A stretch of 64,000 nucleotides of DNA from Hymenobacter siberiensis (GCF_018967865.2 NZ_JAHLZY020000001.1:3906001-3970000), one strand, 5' to 3'; positions 30,230 to 39,110 are shown, counted from the stretch's first letter. Notes: a model not told the origin generated them from the letters alone. Made by a program: numbers and translations.

Positions 30230-30332
30230 AGAACGTCATGCCGAGCGAAGCCGAAGCATCTCGTGTGTGTTACTAACTAAATCGTCAGACGATGCGAGCG
30301 CGATGCCTCGGCTTCGCTCGGCATGACGTTCT
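30230..30332. repeat. Long palindrome in the nusG-rplK spacer (family A2)
   Basis: Left arm from 30230 (AGAACGTCATGCCGAGCGAA, GCCGAAGCATCTCG) and right arm 30299-30332 pair over about 33 bases with very few mismatches; the centre is about 35 bases. The right arm ends at the nusG stop codon. Core word GTCATGCCGAGCG...GAAGCATCT is shared with the elements at 60581-60699 and 39012-39097. Confidence 0.85.
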
Positions 30333-30897
30333 ATATTTCTTTTTCTACCTGAGTATAGCTGAGCTCTACTGGCTGCGAGCGGCCGAAGATTTTCACAACT
30401 ACGTTCAGCTTCTTACGCTCTTCAAATACTTCATCCACATTACCGGAGAAGCCATTGAAGGGGCCATCTACCACTTTCACGAGTTCGCCCACTACGTAAG
30501 GCTTGTCGAGGGCGGCATCAACCTGCTGTTCGGCTTCATCCACGATACCGAGAATACGGTTCACTTCGGTGATGTGCAGCGGGACGGGCTTGTTGTTCGA
30601 AGCGTCCTTCTTGTCCTTGTCGCCAAGGAAACCAATCACGCCGGGCGTGCTGGTGATGATGTGGTCAACTTCACCGTGGCTGAGGTCAGCGTGGATGATG
30701 ATGTAGCCGGGGTAGAGGTTCCGCTCGCGGACGCGCTTCTTGCCGTTGCGCATCTCAAACACCTTCTCTACCGGAATCAGTACCTGCGGCACAAGCTCGG
30801 TCAGGCTATGCCGGCCGAGCTCTGTTTCGAGGTAGTTTTTGGCTTTCTTTTCCTGGCCGCTCACAGAGCGGACCACGTACCATTTCAATTCGCCCAT
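30331..30897 (-). CDS. nusG: Transcription termination/antitermination factor NusG
   Basis: 188 residues. N-terminal NGN domain (KWYVVRSVSGQEKKAKNYLE, ERNLYPGYIIIHADLS) and C-terminal KOW domain (VGELVKVVDGPFNGFSGNVD). It couples RNA polymerase to Rho and to ribosomal S10. Residues about 90-125 form a charged linker (GDKDKKDASNNKPVPLHITE) usual in Bacteroidota. It is 12 bases from secE. Confidence 0.97.
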   Translation of the reverse strand: MGELKWYVVRSVSGQEKKAKNYLETELGRHSLTELVPQVLIPVEKVFEMRNGKKRVRERNLYPGYIIIHADLSHGEVDHIITSTPGVIGFLGDKDKKDASNNKPVPLHITEVNRILGIVDEAEQQVDAALDKPYVVGELVKVVDGPFNGFSGNVDEVFEERKKLNVVVKIFGRSQPVELSYTQVEKEI

Positions 30898-30909
30898 CTT
30901 GACTGTTGA

Positions 30910-31104
30910 TTAGCGAAACGAGTTATAAAACGCTTTAAGTACCGACTCAAAGCTGATATCCATGACGCCTACCACAATGGCAAAAACCAGCGAACCAATC
31001 AGCACGAGGCCGGCGCTTTTCTGCAGTTCCGTCGTCGTGGGCCACGTTACATTGTAACGCATCTCCTCGATGGTGGTGCGAAAATAATTGCTCAGTTTGT
31101 CCAT
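30910..31104 (-). CDS. secE: Preprotein translocase subunit SecE
   Basis: 64 residues from the ATG at 31104 (MDKLSNYFRTTIEEMRYNVT); the longer frame to 31155 runs toward the tRNA and is rejected. It has the conserved amphipathic helix with VTWPTTTELQKS and a single C-terminal membrane segment, the short form of SecE. It clamps SecY in the Sec translocon. It sits between tRNA-Trp and nusG, a very conserved order. Confidence 0.96.
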   Translation of the reverse strand: MDKLSNYFRTTIEEMRYNVTWPTTTELQKSAGLVLIGSLVFAIVVGVMDISFESVLKAFYNSFR

Positions 31105-31168
31105 TGGTTGAAGAAATAACAGCGTTGCCGCTGATGACGACATGGAGCGGGCCAACTGACCCAGATTG

Positions 31169-31239
31169 CACGAGTGGAGAGATTCGAACTCCCGTCAAAG
31201 GTTTTGGAGACCCGTATGCTACCGCTGCACCACACTCGT
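31169..31239 (-). tRNA. trnW: tRNA-Trp (CCA)
   Basis: 71 bases. Acceptor arms ACGAGTG and CACTCGT pair perfectly with a G discriminator; the anticodon loop CTCCAAA gives CCA; the T loop is GTTCGAATC. CCA is not encoded at the 3' end. It lies between tuf and secE and is transcribed with secE from the promoter at 31281. Confidence 0.95.
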
Positions 31240-31280
31240 TTATTGGCATTCCCGCAAAGCGCATTTCGCTAAAGGGAGTG

Positions 31281-31310
31281 CAAAGGTAAGAGAAACAGAA
31301 GAGAAAACAA
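31281..31310 (-). promoter_or_regulatory. Promoter of tRNA-Trp, secE, nusG (and possibly beyond)
   Basis: Minus strand: TACCTTTG at 31288-31281 with TTG 19 bases upstream (31310-31308). The transcript would begin CACTCCCTTTAGCGAAA, nearly identical to that of the rplC promoter. It lies 42 bases before tRNA-Trp and after the tuf terminator. Confidence 0.7.
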
Positions 31311-31332
31311 ATATTTGCTTCTGTTTCAGCGT

Positions 31333-31370
31333 AAAAAAGCCGCCCCCGAAGAAGTCGAGAGCGGCTTTTA
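31333..31370 (-). terminator. Terminator after tuf
   Basis: Minus strand: AAAAGCCGC pairs with GCGGCTTTT around a loop of about 18 bases and is followed by TTACGC; the T-run TTTTTT completes it. It lies 20 bases past the tuf stop. Confidence 0.85.
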
Positions 31371-31389
31371 TTACTGATTAAGCCGGAGC

Positions 31390-32580
31390 TTAGTCGAGAA
31401 CTTCGGTTACCTGACCGGCACCTACCGTGCGGCCACCCTCACGGATAGCGAAACGGAGGCCTTTCTCCATCGCCACCTTGTTGATGAGCTCAACGGTGAT
31501 GGTGATGTTGTCGCCGGGCATTACCATTTCAACGCCCTCGGGGAGGGTGATGATGCCGGTAACATCGGTGGTACGCAGGTAGAACTGCGGACGGTAGTTA
31601 TTGAAGAACGGCGTGTGACGGCCACCTTCCTCTTTCGAGAGAACGTAAACTTCAGCCTTGAACTTCTGGTGAGGAGTTACCGAACCGGGCTTGCAGATAA
31701 CCATGCCGCGACGGATGGCTTCTTTTTCAATACCACGGAGCAGCAGACCTACGTTGTCACCAGCTTCGCCACGGTCGAGGATTTTGCGGAACATTTCCAC
31801 ACCCGTAACAGTCGACTTCAGGCCGGCAACAGCGCCCATACCCAGAATGTCAACTTGCTCACCCGAGTTGATGATACCGCGCTCGATACGACCGGTGGCA
31901 ACAGTGCCACGGCCGGTAATCGAGAATACGTCCTCAACAGGCATCAGAAAGGGCAGGTCAGTCAGACGAGCAGGAATCGGAATGAACGAGTCAACCGCGT
32001 CCATCAGCTCTTCGATTTTGGGAACCCAGTTGGCATCGCCGTTCAGGCCGCCGAGGGCCGAACCCTGGATAACCGGAATGTTGTCGCCGTCGAAGTCGTA
32101 GAACGAGAGCAACTCACGGATTTCCATTTCCACCAGCTCGAGGAGCTCGGGGTCATCCACCATGTCTACTTTGTTCATGAACACCACCAGCTGGGGAACA
32201 CCTACCTGACGGGCGAGCAGGATGTGCTCACGGGTCTGGGGCATTGGGCCGTCGGTGGCAGCTACCACGAGGATAGCACCGTCCATCTGGGCAGCACCGG
32301 TTACCATGTTCTTCACATAGTCGGCGTGACCGGGGCAGTCAACGTGAGCGTAGTGACGGAGAACCGTCGAGTACTCTACGTGCGAGGTGTTGATGGTGAT
32401 ACCACGCTCTTTCTCTTCGGGGGCGTTGTCAATCGAACCGAAATCACGCTTCTCGGCCAAGCCTTTGCCGGCCAGCACCTGCGTGATAGCAGCAGTCAGA
32501 GTGGTCTTGCCGTGGTCGACGTGACCGATGGTACCGATGTTTACGTGCGGCTTGGACCGGTCGAAATTTTCTTTAGCCAT
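31390..32580 (-). CDS. tuf: Elongation factor Tu
   Basis: 396 residues, normal. GTPase motifs: G1 [15 protein letters not shown], switch I with [13 protein letters not shown]3 [21 protein letters not shown]4 [10 protein letters not shown]; domain II with [13 protein letters not shown]; domain III with [20 protein letters not shown]. It brings aminoacyl-tRNA to the ribosome. It follows three tRNA genes, as tufB does in E. coli, and is the only tuf copy in the window. Confidence 0.98.
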   Translation of the reverse strand: MAKENFDRSKPHVNIGTIGHVDHGKTTLTAAITQVLAGKGLAEKRDFGSIDNAPEEKERGITINTSHVEYSTVLRHYAHVDCPGHADYVKNMVTGAAQMDGAILVVAATDGPMPQTREHILLARQVGVPQLVVFMNKVDMVDDPELLELVEMEIRELLSFYDFDGDNIPVIQGSALGGLNGDANWVPKIEELMDAVDSFIPIPARLTDLPFLMPVEDVFSITGRGTVATGRIERGIINSGEQVDILGMGAVAGLKSTVTGVEMFRKILDRGEAGDNVGLLLRGIEKEAIRRGMVICKPGSVTPHQKFKAEVYVLSKEEGGRHTPFFNNYRPQFYLRTTDVTGIITLPEGVEMVMPGDNITITVELINKVAMEKGLRFAIREGGRTVGAGQVTEVLD

Positions 32581-32751
32581 TGTAAAGAGTAAAAAAGAGG
32601 TGGTGAAGTGAATTTGAAGGTAAAATCGGAACCTACACGAAGAAAGCGAGACTCAGCCCCTACTGAAATAGAAAACTGTGCGTCGCTTGCCTGAGAGAAC
32701 CGAGCCAGCAACCGGAATAATTCCGATTTGCTGGACTTGTGTAATAATCTG

Positions 32752-32823
<72 letters not shown>

Positions 32824-32838
32824 TTATTCTGAAAAATG

Positions 32839-32911
32839 AGCGGGAGACGAGGTTCGAACCCGCGACCTGCAGCTTGGAAGGCTGCCGCTCTACCAGCTGA
32901 GCTACTCCCGC
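32839..32911 (-). tRNA. trnG: tRNA-Gly (TCC)
   Basis: 73 bases. Acceptor GCGGGAG pairs with CTCCCGC, discriminator T; anticodon loop CTTCCAA gives TCC; T arm GCGGGTTCGAACCTCGT. No CCA is encoded. It is 15 bases from tRNA-Thr. Confidence 0.95.
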
Positions 32912-32917
32912 AGAAGG

Positions 32918-32986
32918 GAGTTAAGAGTTAAAAGTATAAAGTTAGGAGTTAAAATCTCTTAACTTTTAACTCCTAACTTTTAACTC
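32918..32986. repeat. AT-rich inverted repeat between tRNA-Tyr and tRNA-Gly (family B)
   Basis: Arms 32918-32953 (GAGTTAAGAGTTAAAAGTAT...) and 32955-32986 (TCTCTTAACTTTTAACTCCT...) are complementary apart from one small bulge. Each arm is a run of the words GAGTTAA, AAAAGT and TTAGGAGTTAAAA. It fills the spacer between two tRNA genes of one transcript, so it could serve as a processing site. Confidence 0.75.
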
Positions 32987-32993
32987 AAAATGG

Positions 32994-33073
32994 TGGGGGT
33001 AACAGGACTCGAACCTATGAACCCGAAGGAGGTGAGTTACAGTCACCCGCAATTGCCACTATGCGATACCCCC
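32994..33073 (-). tRNA. trnY: tRNA-Tyr (GTA)
   Basis: 80 bases plus an encoded CCA (32991-32993). Acceptor GGGGGTA pairs with TACCCCC, discriminator A; anticodon loop CTGTAAC gives GTA; a long variable arm marks it as class II. It is the first gene of the tRNA-tuf transcript. Confidence 0.93.
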
Positions 33074-33160
33074 ATTTTTGGTGCTGCCCGGCCGATTGCC
33101 GGGTGGCGTAACCCCTTATGTTTCGCTGCTACCGTAGTAGTAGTGTTTCGTAAGGAGTCG

Positions 33161-33190
33161 CAAAATTAGAGGTTTTTTGACACAAGGCAA
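33161..33190 (-). promoter_or_regulatory. Promoter of the tRNA-Tyr/Gly/Thr-tuf transcript
   Basis: Minus strand: TAATTTTG at 33168-33161 with TTG 19 bases upstream (33190-33188). The downstream sequence CGACTCCTTACGAAA is a variant of the CACTCC...GAAA box seen at rplC, secE and rpsH. It lies about 88 bases before tRNA-Tyr. Confidence 0.65.
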
Positions 33191-33244
33191 GGGGTAGCGC
33201 AAAAAAAGGTTGTTCTTTTTTTGCGCTATTCACGGAAGTTGCTT

Positions 33245-35830
33245 TTACATAAGGTTATAAAATGCCTTCAGTCGGTCGTCAGTTTCCTTCTCGCGGATGT
33301 TTTGGAGGGTGGCTTTGAGGCTGGGCATGGATGGAAGCAGGAGCGCGAGGCTCTTGTAGGCACCTAAACGGATTTCGTAGCGTGGGGAATTTCGGGCATA
33401 GTCTTCGAGAATCTTGACGCCTTTATCGCGCTCTACGGGCGGAATGTGGGCCATGAAAGTGCCGAAAGACTGGAAGTAGGCGTAGAGGTCGGCTTCGGTG
33501 ACATCGGGCAGGCGGCGCAGAAACCAGGGGTATTGATCGAGGCCGCCGTTGAGGGCGTAGTAGCTGGCGATAGCGACAAGGAGCGGGCTGCTCGTGGTGT
33601 TTTCGATGGAGGCGACCTGCTGTTGCGTGGTAGGCTCGGGACTTTTGGCGAGGACCACGAGCGCGGCGGCGGCTACCAGGGCAGAGCTGTCGCCGACGGC
33701 TTTCTCATAAATAGCGCCATAATTACCATCGGGGAAGGTGGCCAGGGTGGTGATGGCCTGGGCCCGGACGCGGGAAGCGGGGTCGGCGGCGAGGCGTTGG
33801 ATGTCTTTGCGCATCCCGGCGGGCTCGGGGCCGCGGTAGCGGCGGAGGTGGTCGAGAGCGAGGCGGCGCACGTTCCAGAATTTATCGTTGAGGGCGTTGC
33901 GTAGCAGGCTGCTCACGGCCATCTGGTCGGTTTTATTCTGGAGCAGCTCTAACACTTCCGACTTCTGCTGGTAGCTCTGGGCGTGGTAGAACTGAAAGAC
34001 CAACTCATCGGTGGTACGTTCTTCGTCGAACTGGGCCAGAAGCTGGCTTTCGCTATCGAACTTAACGAAAACCGGCTTCTGACCGGCAGGTAGCTGGAAG
34101 GTCTGGTCGGCTTTGGTGACGGTGATGTGGTGTTCGGTGGGCTGGTTGCTACCGGTCCAGACGGCGACGGTGACGGGCAGGCGGTAGACGGGCTGGAACA
34201 GGGTATCCTGCGTTTGCTGCACGCGCAGGGCTACCTGGCCGTTGGCGTAGCTGTGGGTGATGCGGAGCTCGGGGTGGCCGCGTCTGAGGAACCACTGGTT
34301 GAAGAACCACATCAGGTCCTCGCCGGTAGTTTCTTCGAAAGCGGTGCGCAGCTTGGAGATTTCGGCGGCTGAGAGTTTGTTCTGGGTCAGGTAGCGGTTA
34401 AGGGAAGCGAAGAATGCCTCGTCGCCCACGTATTTGCGCAGCATGTGGAGCACGCGGCCGCCTTTATCGTAAGAATGCCGGTCAAGCATGTCTTCGCGGT
34501 TGTTGTAGCGGTAGCGGATGAGGGGCTCGCGCTTGCTCTGGGCCTCTTCGAGGTAGTTATTGATTTTGATTTCCTGCACGAGGCCGGCTTCGTCAGCCCC
34601 ATACTTGTGCTCGGCCCAGAGGTATTCGGAATAGTCGGCGAAGGACTCGTTGAGGGGGAGGTTGGCCCAGCTTTCGCAGGTCACATAATCGCCGAACCAC
34701 TGGTGGAACAGCTCGTGGGCTATCACAAACTCGTTGGTCTGGAAATTGGCATCGAGCAATTCGCGCCTGGAGGCCTGTACGAAGCTGCCGAAGGTGGAAG
34801 CTGTGGTATTCTCCATGGCCCCACTTACGTAGTCGCGCACGGCCACCTGGGCGTATTTTTCCCATGGGTACTCCACACCCAGCTTTTTGGAGAAAAAGTC
34901 CAGCATCTCGGGCGTGTGGCCGAAGACGGCGCGGGCGGTGCCGGCGTATTTGGGCTCCACGTAATAGTCGACGGGCTTGCCGTGCCAGGAGTCGCTTACG
35001 ACGGCAAAGTCGCCCACCACCATTGTGGCCAGGTAGGGCGCGTGGGGCGCGCTCAGCTTCCAGGTATCGGTGCGGGTGCCGTCGGGGTTGGCGTGAGAGG
35101 CCGTGAGCAGGCCGTTGGAAAGCGTTTTGAACTGCTTTTCCACGGTCATGCTAATTTCCTGGGTCATCCGCTGGTTGGGCTTATCGATGGTGGGAAACCA
35201 GCAGGAACTGGACTCCGTCTCGCCCTGGGTCCAGATTTGGCGGGGCTTATTCTTCTCCAGGCCCAGCGGGTTGATGAAGTACAGGCCCTTGTCGTTGGTG
35301 ATGGCGGCGGAACCGCCCTGCGGCAGCTCGTTGGGCTTTGCCAGGTACACGATGCGCACCTGATAGGGCGTGTTGCGCGGGTACGGGTGGTCGAGCGCGA
35401 TGACGAGCTTGCGACGGTTGTAGTTATAGGTGAGGCTTTTATTCTTCTTTTCACCAACTAACTCTACTTTCTGCACATCGAAACCCTTGGCATCGAGCAC
35501 CACTTCTCCCTGCGGATAGAAATGCGAGCGCAACGTGAGAATGGCCGTGCCCAGCAAGTATTGCTTTTTGTAATCGAAACGAACATCAAGCTTCGTGTCC
35601 ACGACATCGGTGAGGATGGTGGCGGCGGGCTGGATGGATGCTTCTGAAGGCAGCCAGGACGGTACGACAAGACCGGCCGACGTGGTAGCGGGCGGCGGTT
35701 CGGGCGCGATTTTTTTGTGAATGGGGGCTTTAATGGGCAACTTGCCCGAGCCAGACGTGCCCCTTTGGGCAACCGCCATAAATTGTGCGAACAACAACAG
35801 GCTGGTAAGGCCCGGAACCAGATACTTCAT
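33245..35830 (-). CDS. M1-family aminopeptidase, secreted
   Basis: 861 residues from the ATG at 35830 (MKYLVPGLTSLLLFAQFMAV), which begins a clear signal peptide; the longer frame reads into the divergent biotinyl gene. After a beta-rich N-terminal domain come the substrate-binding motif SGAMENTTAST and the zinc site HELFHQWFGDY with the third ligand in NLPLNESFADYSEYLW. The C-terminal part has HEAT-like repeats. M1 enzymes remove N-terminal residues from peptides. It is divergent from the biotinyl-domain gene with a 96-base shared upstream region. Confidence 0.93.
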   Translation of the reverse strand: MKYLVPGLTSLLLFAQFMAVAQRGTSGSGKLPIKAPIHKKIAPEPPPATTSAGLVVPSWLPSEASIQPAATILTDVVDTKLDVRFDYKKQYLLGTAILTLRSHFYPQGEVVLDAKGFDVQKVELVGEKKNKSLTYNYNRRKLVIALDHPYPRNTPYQVRIVYLAKPNELPQGGSAAITNDKGLYFINPLGLEKNKPRQIWTQGETESSSCWFPTIDKPNQRMTQEISMTVEKQFKTLSNGLLTASHANPDGTRTDTWKLSAPHAPYLATMVVGDFAVVSDSWHGKPVDYYVEPKYAGTARAVFGHTPEMLDFFSKKLGVEYPWEKYAQVAVRDYVSGAMENTTASTFGSFVQASRRELLDANFQTNEFVIAHELFHQWFGDYVTCESWANLPLNESFADYSEYLWAEHKYGADEAGLVQEIKINNYLEEAQSKREPLIRYRYNNREDMLDRHSYDKGGRVLHMLRKYVGDEAFFASLNRYLTQNKLSAAEISKLRTAFEETTGEDLMWFFNQWFLRRGHPELRITHSYANGQVALRVQQTQDTLFQPVYRLPVTVAVWTGSNQPTEHHITVTKADQTFQLPAGQKPVFVKFDSESQLLAQFDEERTTDELVFQFYHAQSYQQKSEVLELLQNKTDQMAVSSLLRNALNDKFWNVRRLALDHLRRYRGPEPAGMRKDIQRLAADPASRVRAQAITTLATFPDGNYGAIYEKAVGDSSALVAAAALVVLAKSPEPTTQQQVASIENTTSSPLLVAIASYYALNGGLDQYPWFLRRLPDVTEADLYAYFQSFGTFMAHIPPVERDKGVKILEDYARNSPRYEIRLGAYKSLALLLPSMPSLKATLQNIREKETDDRLKAFYNLM

Positions 35831-35926
35831 GCCAGCAGCAACAGGCGAAAAACGCCTCAATTTCTGAATTAATTTGAGATTTGGGCTACCTTTAACATCG
35901 CTTTCCCCCCACCCCATCCGCTTTCG

Positions 35927-36430
35927 ATGTTCCAAATCAGCACCGCCCCCGACCAAGTCTGGGAAGTAGACTATCGCGCCACCGACGCTATCACGCTCAA
36001 TAGCCAGCCGTTGGCCTGGGATGTAGCGGATTTGGGCGAAGGACGATTTCATGTGCTTTACGAAGGTCGCTCTTACAATGCAGAAGTTGTCGAAATTGAC
36101 TACGCCACCAAAAACATTGTGCTGAAGCTGAACGGCCAGCGCGTGGTGATGCAAGCCAAAGACCGGTTCGACCTGCTGCTTGAGCGCCTGGGCATGAGCA
36201 ATGCCGCCGTAGCCAAAGTAAACGAGCTGAAAGCCCCCATGCCCGGCCTCATCGTAGACATTCGGGTGACGCCCGGCCAGACCGTGCAGAAGGGCGACCC
36301 GCTGCTGGTGCTGGAGGCCATGAAAATGGAAAACATTCTGAAAGCGCCCGCCGACGGCACGGTGAGCAACCTGAAAGTGAACCTGCGCGACAACGTGCAG
36401 AAAGGCCAGGTGCTGGTGCAGTTTTCGTAG
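35927..36430 (+). CDS. Biotin carboxyl carrier (biotinyl) domain protein
   Basis: 167 residues. The C-terminal half is a biotinyl domain with the attachment motif VLEAMKMENILKAP (biotin on the Lys), preceded by the flat-fold strands KAPMPGLIVDIRVTPGQTVQ. The N-terminal half is a small beta domain found with this type of carrier in Bacteroidota. It would carry CO2 between a biotin carboxylase and a carboxyltransferase of an acyl-CoA carboxylase, whose other subunits are not in the window. Confidence 0.88.
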   Translation: MFQISTAPDQVWEVDYRATDAITLNSQPLAWDVADLGEGRFHVLYEGRSYNAEVVEIDYATKNIVLKLNGQRVVMQAKDRFDLLLERLGMSNAAVAKVNELKAPMPGLIVDIRVTPGQTVQKGDPLLVLEAMKMENILKAPADGTVSNLKVNLRDNVQKGQVLVQFS

Positions 36431-36460
36431 TTCTTAGTCTTTCATTTTATTTCATCCCTC

Positions 36461-36861
36461 ATGAATATCGACGAAAGATTCAAGCAGCTGGAAAATGTAA
36501 TGGTCGAAATGCTACGCAAGCAAGACCGTACGGTTGAAGAACTCGCTCGTATGCGAGAAGGACAGAGCGAGCTGAATACTAATAGGACTTACGCACTTCA
36601 AAAGCTATGTAACCTGAAAATCAACGACTTGCATTCAAGACGTATATTTGTTATATTGCTGTTTTTCAGTTGGTTAGTGTTTCAACTGCGTAAGTCCTAA
36701 CTAAAATAGTGCGCGTCGAAAACCGCATCGAACGCGTGGAAGGAAAGTTGGAAGACGTAAGTCGCAACGTGTTGGAGCTACGCCGGGACACGGAAAAATT
36801 TCAGCAGGAAACAACAGCTGGCTTGACTCAAATTATCGATTTAATTCGCGGCCTTAAATAG
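36461..36861 (+). pseudogene. Coiled-coil protein gene split by a 117-bp MITE
   Basis: The frame starts MNIDERFKQLENVMVEMLRK and runs with heptad-like spacing until the insertion at 36583, where it goes off into MITE sequence and stops at 36700. Deleting the element and one ACTAA copy restores one frame that continues TKIVRVENRIERVEGKLEDV to a TAG at 36859-36861. The repaired product would be about 92 residues, entirely coiled coil, family unknown. It lies between the biotinyl gene and pyrH on the same strand. Confidence 0.85.
36583..36699. mobile_element. MITE of 117 bp with 13-bp terminal inverted repeats and ACTAA target duplication
   Basis: Both ends begin TAGGACTTACGCA when read inward, with partial similarity continuing (CTTCAAAA against GTTGAAAC). 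It is flanked by ACTAA at 36578-36582 and 36700-36704. It has no coding capacity, so it must be moved by a transposase elsewhere. The IS630 and IS4 elements in this window have different ends and are not its source. Confidence 0.9.
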
Positions 36862-36885
36862 AAGGCTTGCCTGAAAACCACGAAA

Positions 36886-37683
36886 TTGAAATACAATCGC
36901 ATTCTCCTCAAGCTCAGCGGCGAAGCGCTGATGGGCCAGCAGCAGTACGGCATCGACGCCGAACGGCTGATGCAGTACGCCTCCGAAATTAAAAGCGTGG
37001 CCGCGACGGGCGTGCAGGTGGCCGTCGTGATTGGCGGTGGCAACATTTACCGGGGCGTGCAGGCCGAAGCCTTCGGCCTCGACCGCGTGCAGGGCGACTA
37101 CATGGGCATGCTGGCCACGGTCATCAACTCCATGGCCCTGCAAAGCGCCCTGGAGAAGCTGGAAGTGAGCACGCGCCTGCTCTCCGGCCTCACCATTCAG
37201 CGGGTGTGTGAGCCGTATATCCGGCGGCGCGCGGTGCGGCACCTGGAAAAGGGCCGCGTGGTGATTTTCGGGGCTGGTATCGGCTCGCCTTATTTCACTA
37301 CGGACTCGGCGGCCTCGCTGCGGGCCATTGAGATTGAGGCCGACGTGGTACTGAAAGGCACACGGGTGGACGGCATTTATACGGCCGACCCGGAGAAGGA
37401 CCCCACGGCCACGCGCTACCCCGAAATCACTTTTGACGAGGTGCTGAGCAAGAATCTGAACGTGATGGACATGACGGCCTTCACACTTTGCAAGGAAAAT
37501 AACCTGCCCATCATCGTGTTCGACATGAACACCCCGGGCAACCTGGAGCGTCTGCTGAACGGCGAGGCCATGGGCACGCTGGTGAGCGCCGGCGGTACCG
37601 GCCGCGATGGCCGCAAGCCCCTCATCGACCCCGCCCAAAGCCTGTTGCAGCCGCTGGTGGGCAACCAGCCGGAGCAAGCTTAA
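36886..37683 (+). CDS. pyrH: UMP kinase
   Basis: 265 residues from a TTG start ([20 protein letters not shown]); no in-frame ATG lies closer to the conserved start. The amino acid kinase motifs are intact: [31 protein letters not shown], and [20 protein letters not shown]. It phosphorylates UMP to UDP. The product is about 25 residues longer than E. coli PyrH, at the C-terminus. It lies with frr, a common pairing, 99 bases apart with a palindrome between. Confidence 0.96.
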   Translation: MKYNRILLKLSGEALMGQQQYGIDAERLMQYASEIKSVAATGVQVAVVIGGGNIYRGVQAEAFGLDRVQGDYMGMLATVINSMALQSALEKLEVSTRLLSGLTIQRVCEPYIRRRAVRHLEKGRVVIFGAGIGSPYFTTDSAASLRAIEIEADVVLKGTRVDGIYTADPEKDPTATRYPEITFDEVLSKNLNVMDMTAFTLCKENNLPIIVFDMNTPGNLERLLNGEAMGTLVSAGGTGRDGRKPLIDPAQSLLQPLVGNQPEQA

Positions 37684-37689
37684 GAAATT

Positions 37690-37769
37690 TTGAATGTTGA
37701 GTTTTGAGGGTTGAATGATTATTTCGGCCTCAACTCAACGTCATTCAACATTCAACCCTCAAAATTCAA
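37690..37769. repeat. Word-repeat inverted repeat filling the pyrH-frr spacer (family B)
   Basis: Arms 37690-37718 (TTGAATGTTGAGTTTTGAGG...) and 37741-37769 (TCATTCAACATTCAACCCTC...) are complementary over most positions. Both are built from the words TTGAATGTTGA and TTTTGAGGGTTGAA. It fills about 80 of 99 spacer bases in an operon of two essential genes. Confidence 0.75.
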
Positions 37770-37782
37770 CCCTTCTAACGAG

Positions 37783-38346
37783 ATGGACGAAGAAATTCAG
37801 TTTTACCTTGATGAGCTTGCCGAATCGATGAGCAAGGCTTTGGCGCATGTAAACGTTGAAATGAGCCGCATTCGGGCGGGCAGGGCCTCACCGGCGATGC
37901 TCGATGGCCTGCGCGTGGATTACTACGGCACCCCCACGCCCGTGAGCCAGATTGCGAACATTACCGCACCCGATGCGCGCTCGCTCCTCATCAAGCCCTG
38001 GGAAAAAAACATGGTGAGCGAGGTAGCCAAAGCAATCAAAAACAGTGACCTGGGCCTGAACCCAGTATCGGATGCAGATGGAGTACGCCTCAACATTCCG
38101 GCCATGACCGAGGAGCGCCGCCGCGATTTGGTGAAGCAGGCCAAGAACGAATCGGAAGCCGGTAAGGTGCGGGTGCGGGGCATCCGCAAGGATGTGAACG
38201 AGAGCCTGCGCAAGCTGCTAAAAGAAGGCGCTTCGGAAGATGCCGTGAAGAGCGCCGAAGAGAAGGTGCAGAAAACGACGGATAATTATATTGCAGAGGT
38301 TGAAAAGACGCTCAGCAGGAAGGAGTCCGAGATTATGACCATCTGA
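37783..38346 (+). CDS. frr: Ribosome recycling factor
   Basis: 187 residues from the ATG at 37783 (MDEEIQFYLDELAESMSKAL); the upstream extension is translated palindrome and rejected. It has the RRF signatures EMSRIRAGRASPAMLDGLRV, YYGTPTPVSQIANI and VRVRGIRKDVNESLRKLLKE. With EF-G it splits post-termination ribosomes. A terminator follows 23 bases after its stop. Confidence 0.97.
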   Translation: MDEEIQFYLDELAESMSKALAHVNVEMSRIRAGRASPAMLDGLRVDYYGTPTPVSQIANITAPDARSLLIKPWEKNMVSEVAKAIKNSDLGLNPVSDADGVRLNIPAMTEERRRDLVKQAKNESEAGKVRVRGIRKDVNESLRKLLKEGASEDAVKSAEEKVQKTTDNYIAEVEKTLSRKESEIMTI

Positions 38347-38368
38347 TTTGGCCTTTTAATGACGAAGA

Positions 38369-38397
38369 AGCCTGGCGAATTATCGTCAGGCTTTTTT
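38369..38397 (+). terminator. Terminator after frr
   Basis: AGCCTGGCGA pairs with TCGTCAGGCT (one G-U) around a short loop, followed by TTTTTT. It closes the pyrH-frr unit and separates it from the convergent nadD gene. Confidence 0.85.
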
Positions 38398-38430
38398 GTG
38401 GGTCGTAATTCTCGCAGAGGCTCGCAGTGG

Positions 38431-39015
38431 CTATGCGGAGGTGCGCGGAGGCTGGAGCGTCTCTTCGACGGCGGCGGGTACCAGGTAGCGGATGCTGTGG
38501 CCCTGGCGCAGGCTTTCGCGGATGTAGGTAGCCGAGATGTCAAGCAGCGGCGCGGTCATGACTTGCACGCGGGGAAAGGGCGCTAAATCGGGAATGGGCG
38601 AGCCGGAACGGGGATATACGTAGATATCGACTTCCGAAAGCAGGCGGGCCGCCTCCTGCCAGCGCGGCAGACCGGGGAGATTGTCGCTACCCATGAGGAG
38701 CACGAAATCGTGCGTGGGGTGGCGCTGACGCAGGGCGTCGAGCGTGGCGATGGTATAGCTGGGGCGGGGCAAGCCGAATTCGATGTCCTCGGCGCGCAGG
38801 CGGGGGTTATCGGCGATGGCGCGCTGCACGAGGCGGAGGCGCTGGGTATCGGGCAGCAGGTCGGCAGCGGCTTTGAAGGGGTTGTGGGGCGTGACGACGA
38901 GCCAGACTTCAGCTAAATCGGTGCGTGTGGCAAAATGTTCGGCCAGGATGAGATGGCCGGTGTGCACGGGATTGAACGAGCCAAATAGCAGGCCGATGCG
39001 GGAAGAAACTCTCAT
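38431..39015 (-). CDS. nadD: Nicotinate-nucleotide adenylyltransferase
   Basis: 194 residues from the ATG at 39015 (MRVSSRIGLLFGSFNPVHTG). The nucleotidyltransferase motifs are GSFNPVHTGHL near the start and ISATYIRESLRQGHSIRYLV near the end. It adenylates nicotinate mononucleotide in NAD synthesis. The start codon and everything upstream of it belong to a 30-bp-arm palindrome, so the initiation site would be inside a strong RNA hairpin. A GTG at 39042 is the only other upstream start. It follows gmk. Confidence 0.93.
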   Translation of the reverse strand: MRVSSRIGLLFGSFNPVHTGHLILAEHFATRTDLAEVWLVVTPHNPFKAAADLLPDTQRLRLVQRAIADNPRLRAEDIEFGLPRPSYTIATLDALRQRHPTHDFVLLMGSDNLPGLPRWQEAARLLSEVDIYVYPRSGSPIPDLAPFPRVQVMTAPLLDISATYIRESLRQGHSIRYLVPAAVEETLQPPRTSA

Positions 39016-39097
39016 CCTGAGCGGTGCGAAGGACCTTATCACATGATAATACCCGACGCAGCGAACGTGATAAGGTCCTTCGCACGCTCAGGATGAC
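39012..39097. repeat. Palindrome filling the gmk-nadD spacer and overlapping the nadD start (family A2)
   Basis: Left arm 39012-39042 (TCATCCTGAGCGGTGCGAAG...) and right arm 39067-39097 (GTGATAAGGTCCTTCGCACG...) pair over 30 bases with one bulged G. The core GTCATCCTGAGCG...GAAGG is a variant of the word seen at 30230 and 60581. The last bases of the left arm form the ATG of nadD on the minus strand. Confidence 0.88.
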
Positions 39098-39110
39098 AGC
39101 CTTTATTCAG

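Noticed and set aside
35831..36154. N-terminal 108-codon extension of the M1 aminopeptidase
   Set aside because: It runs antisense through the biotinyl-domain gene; the signal peptide starts at 35830.
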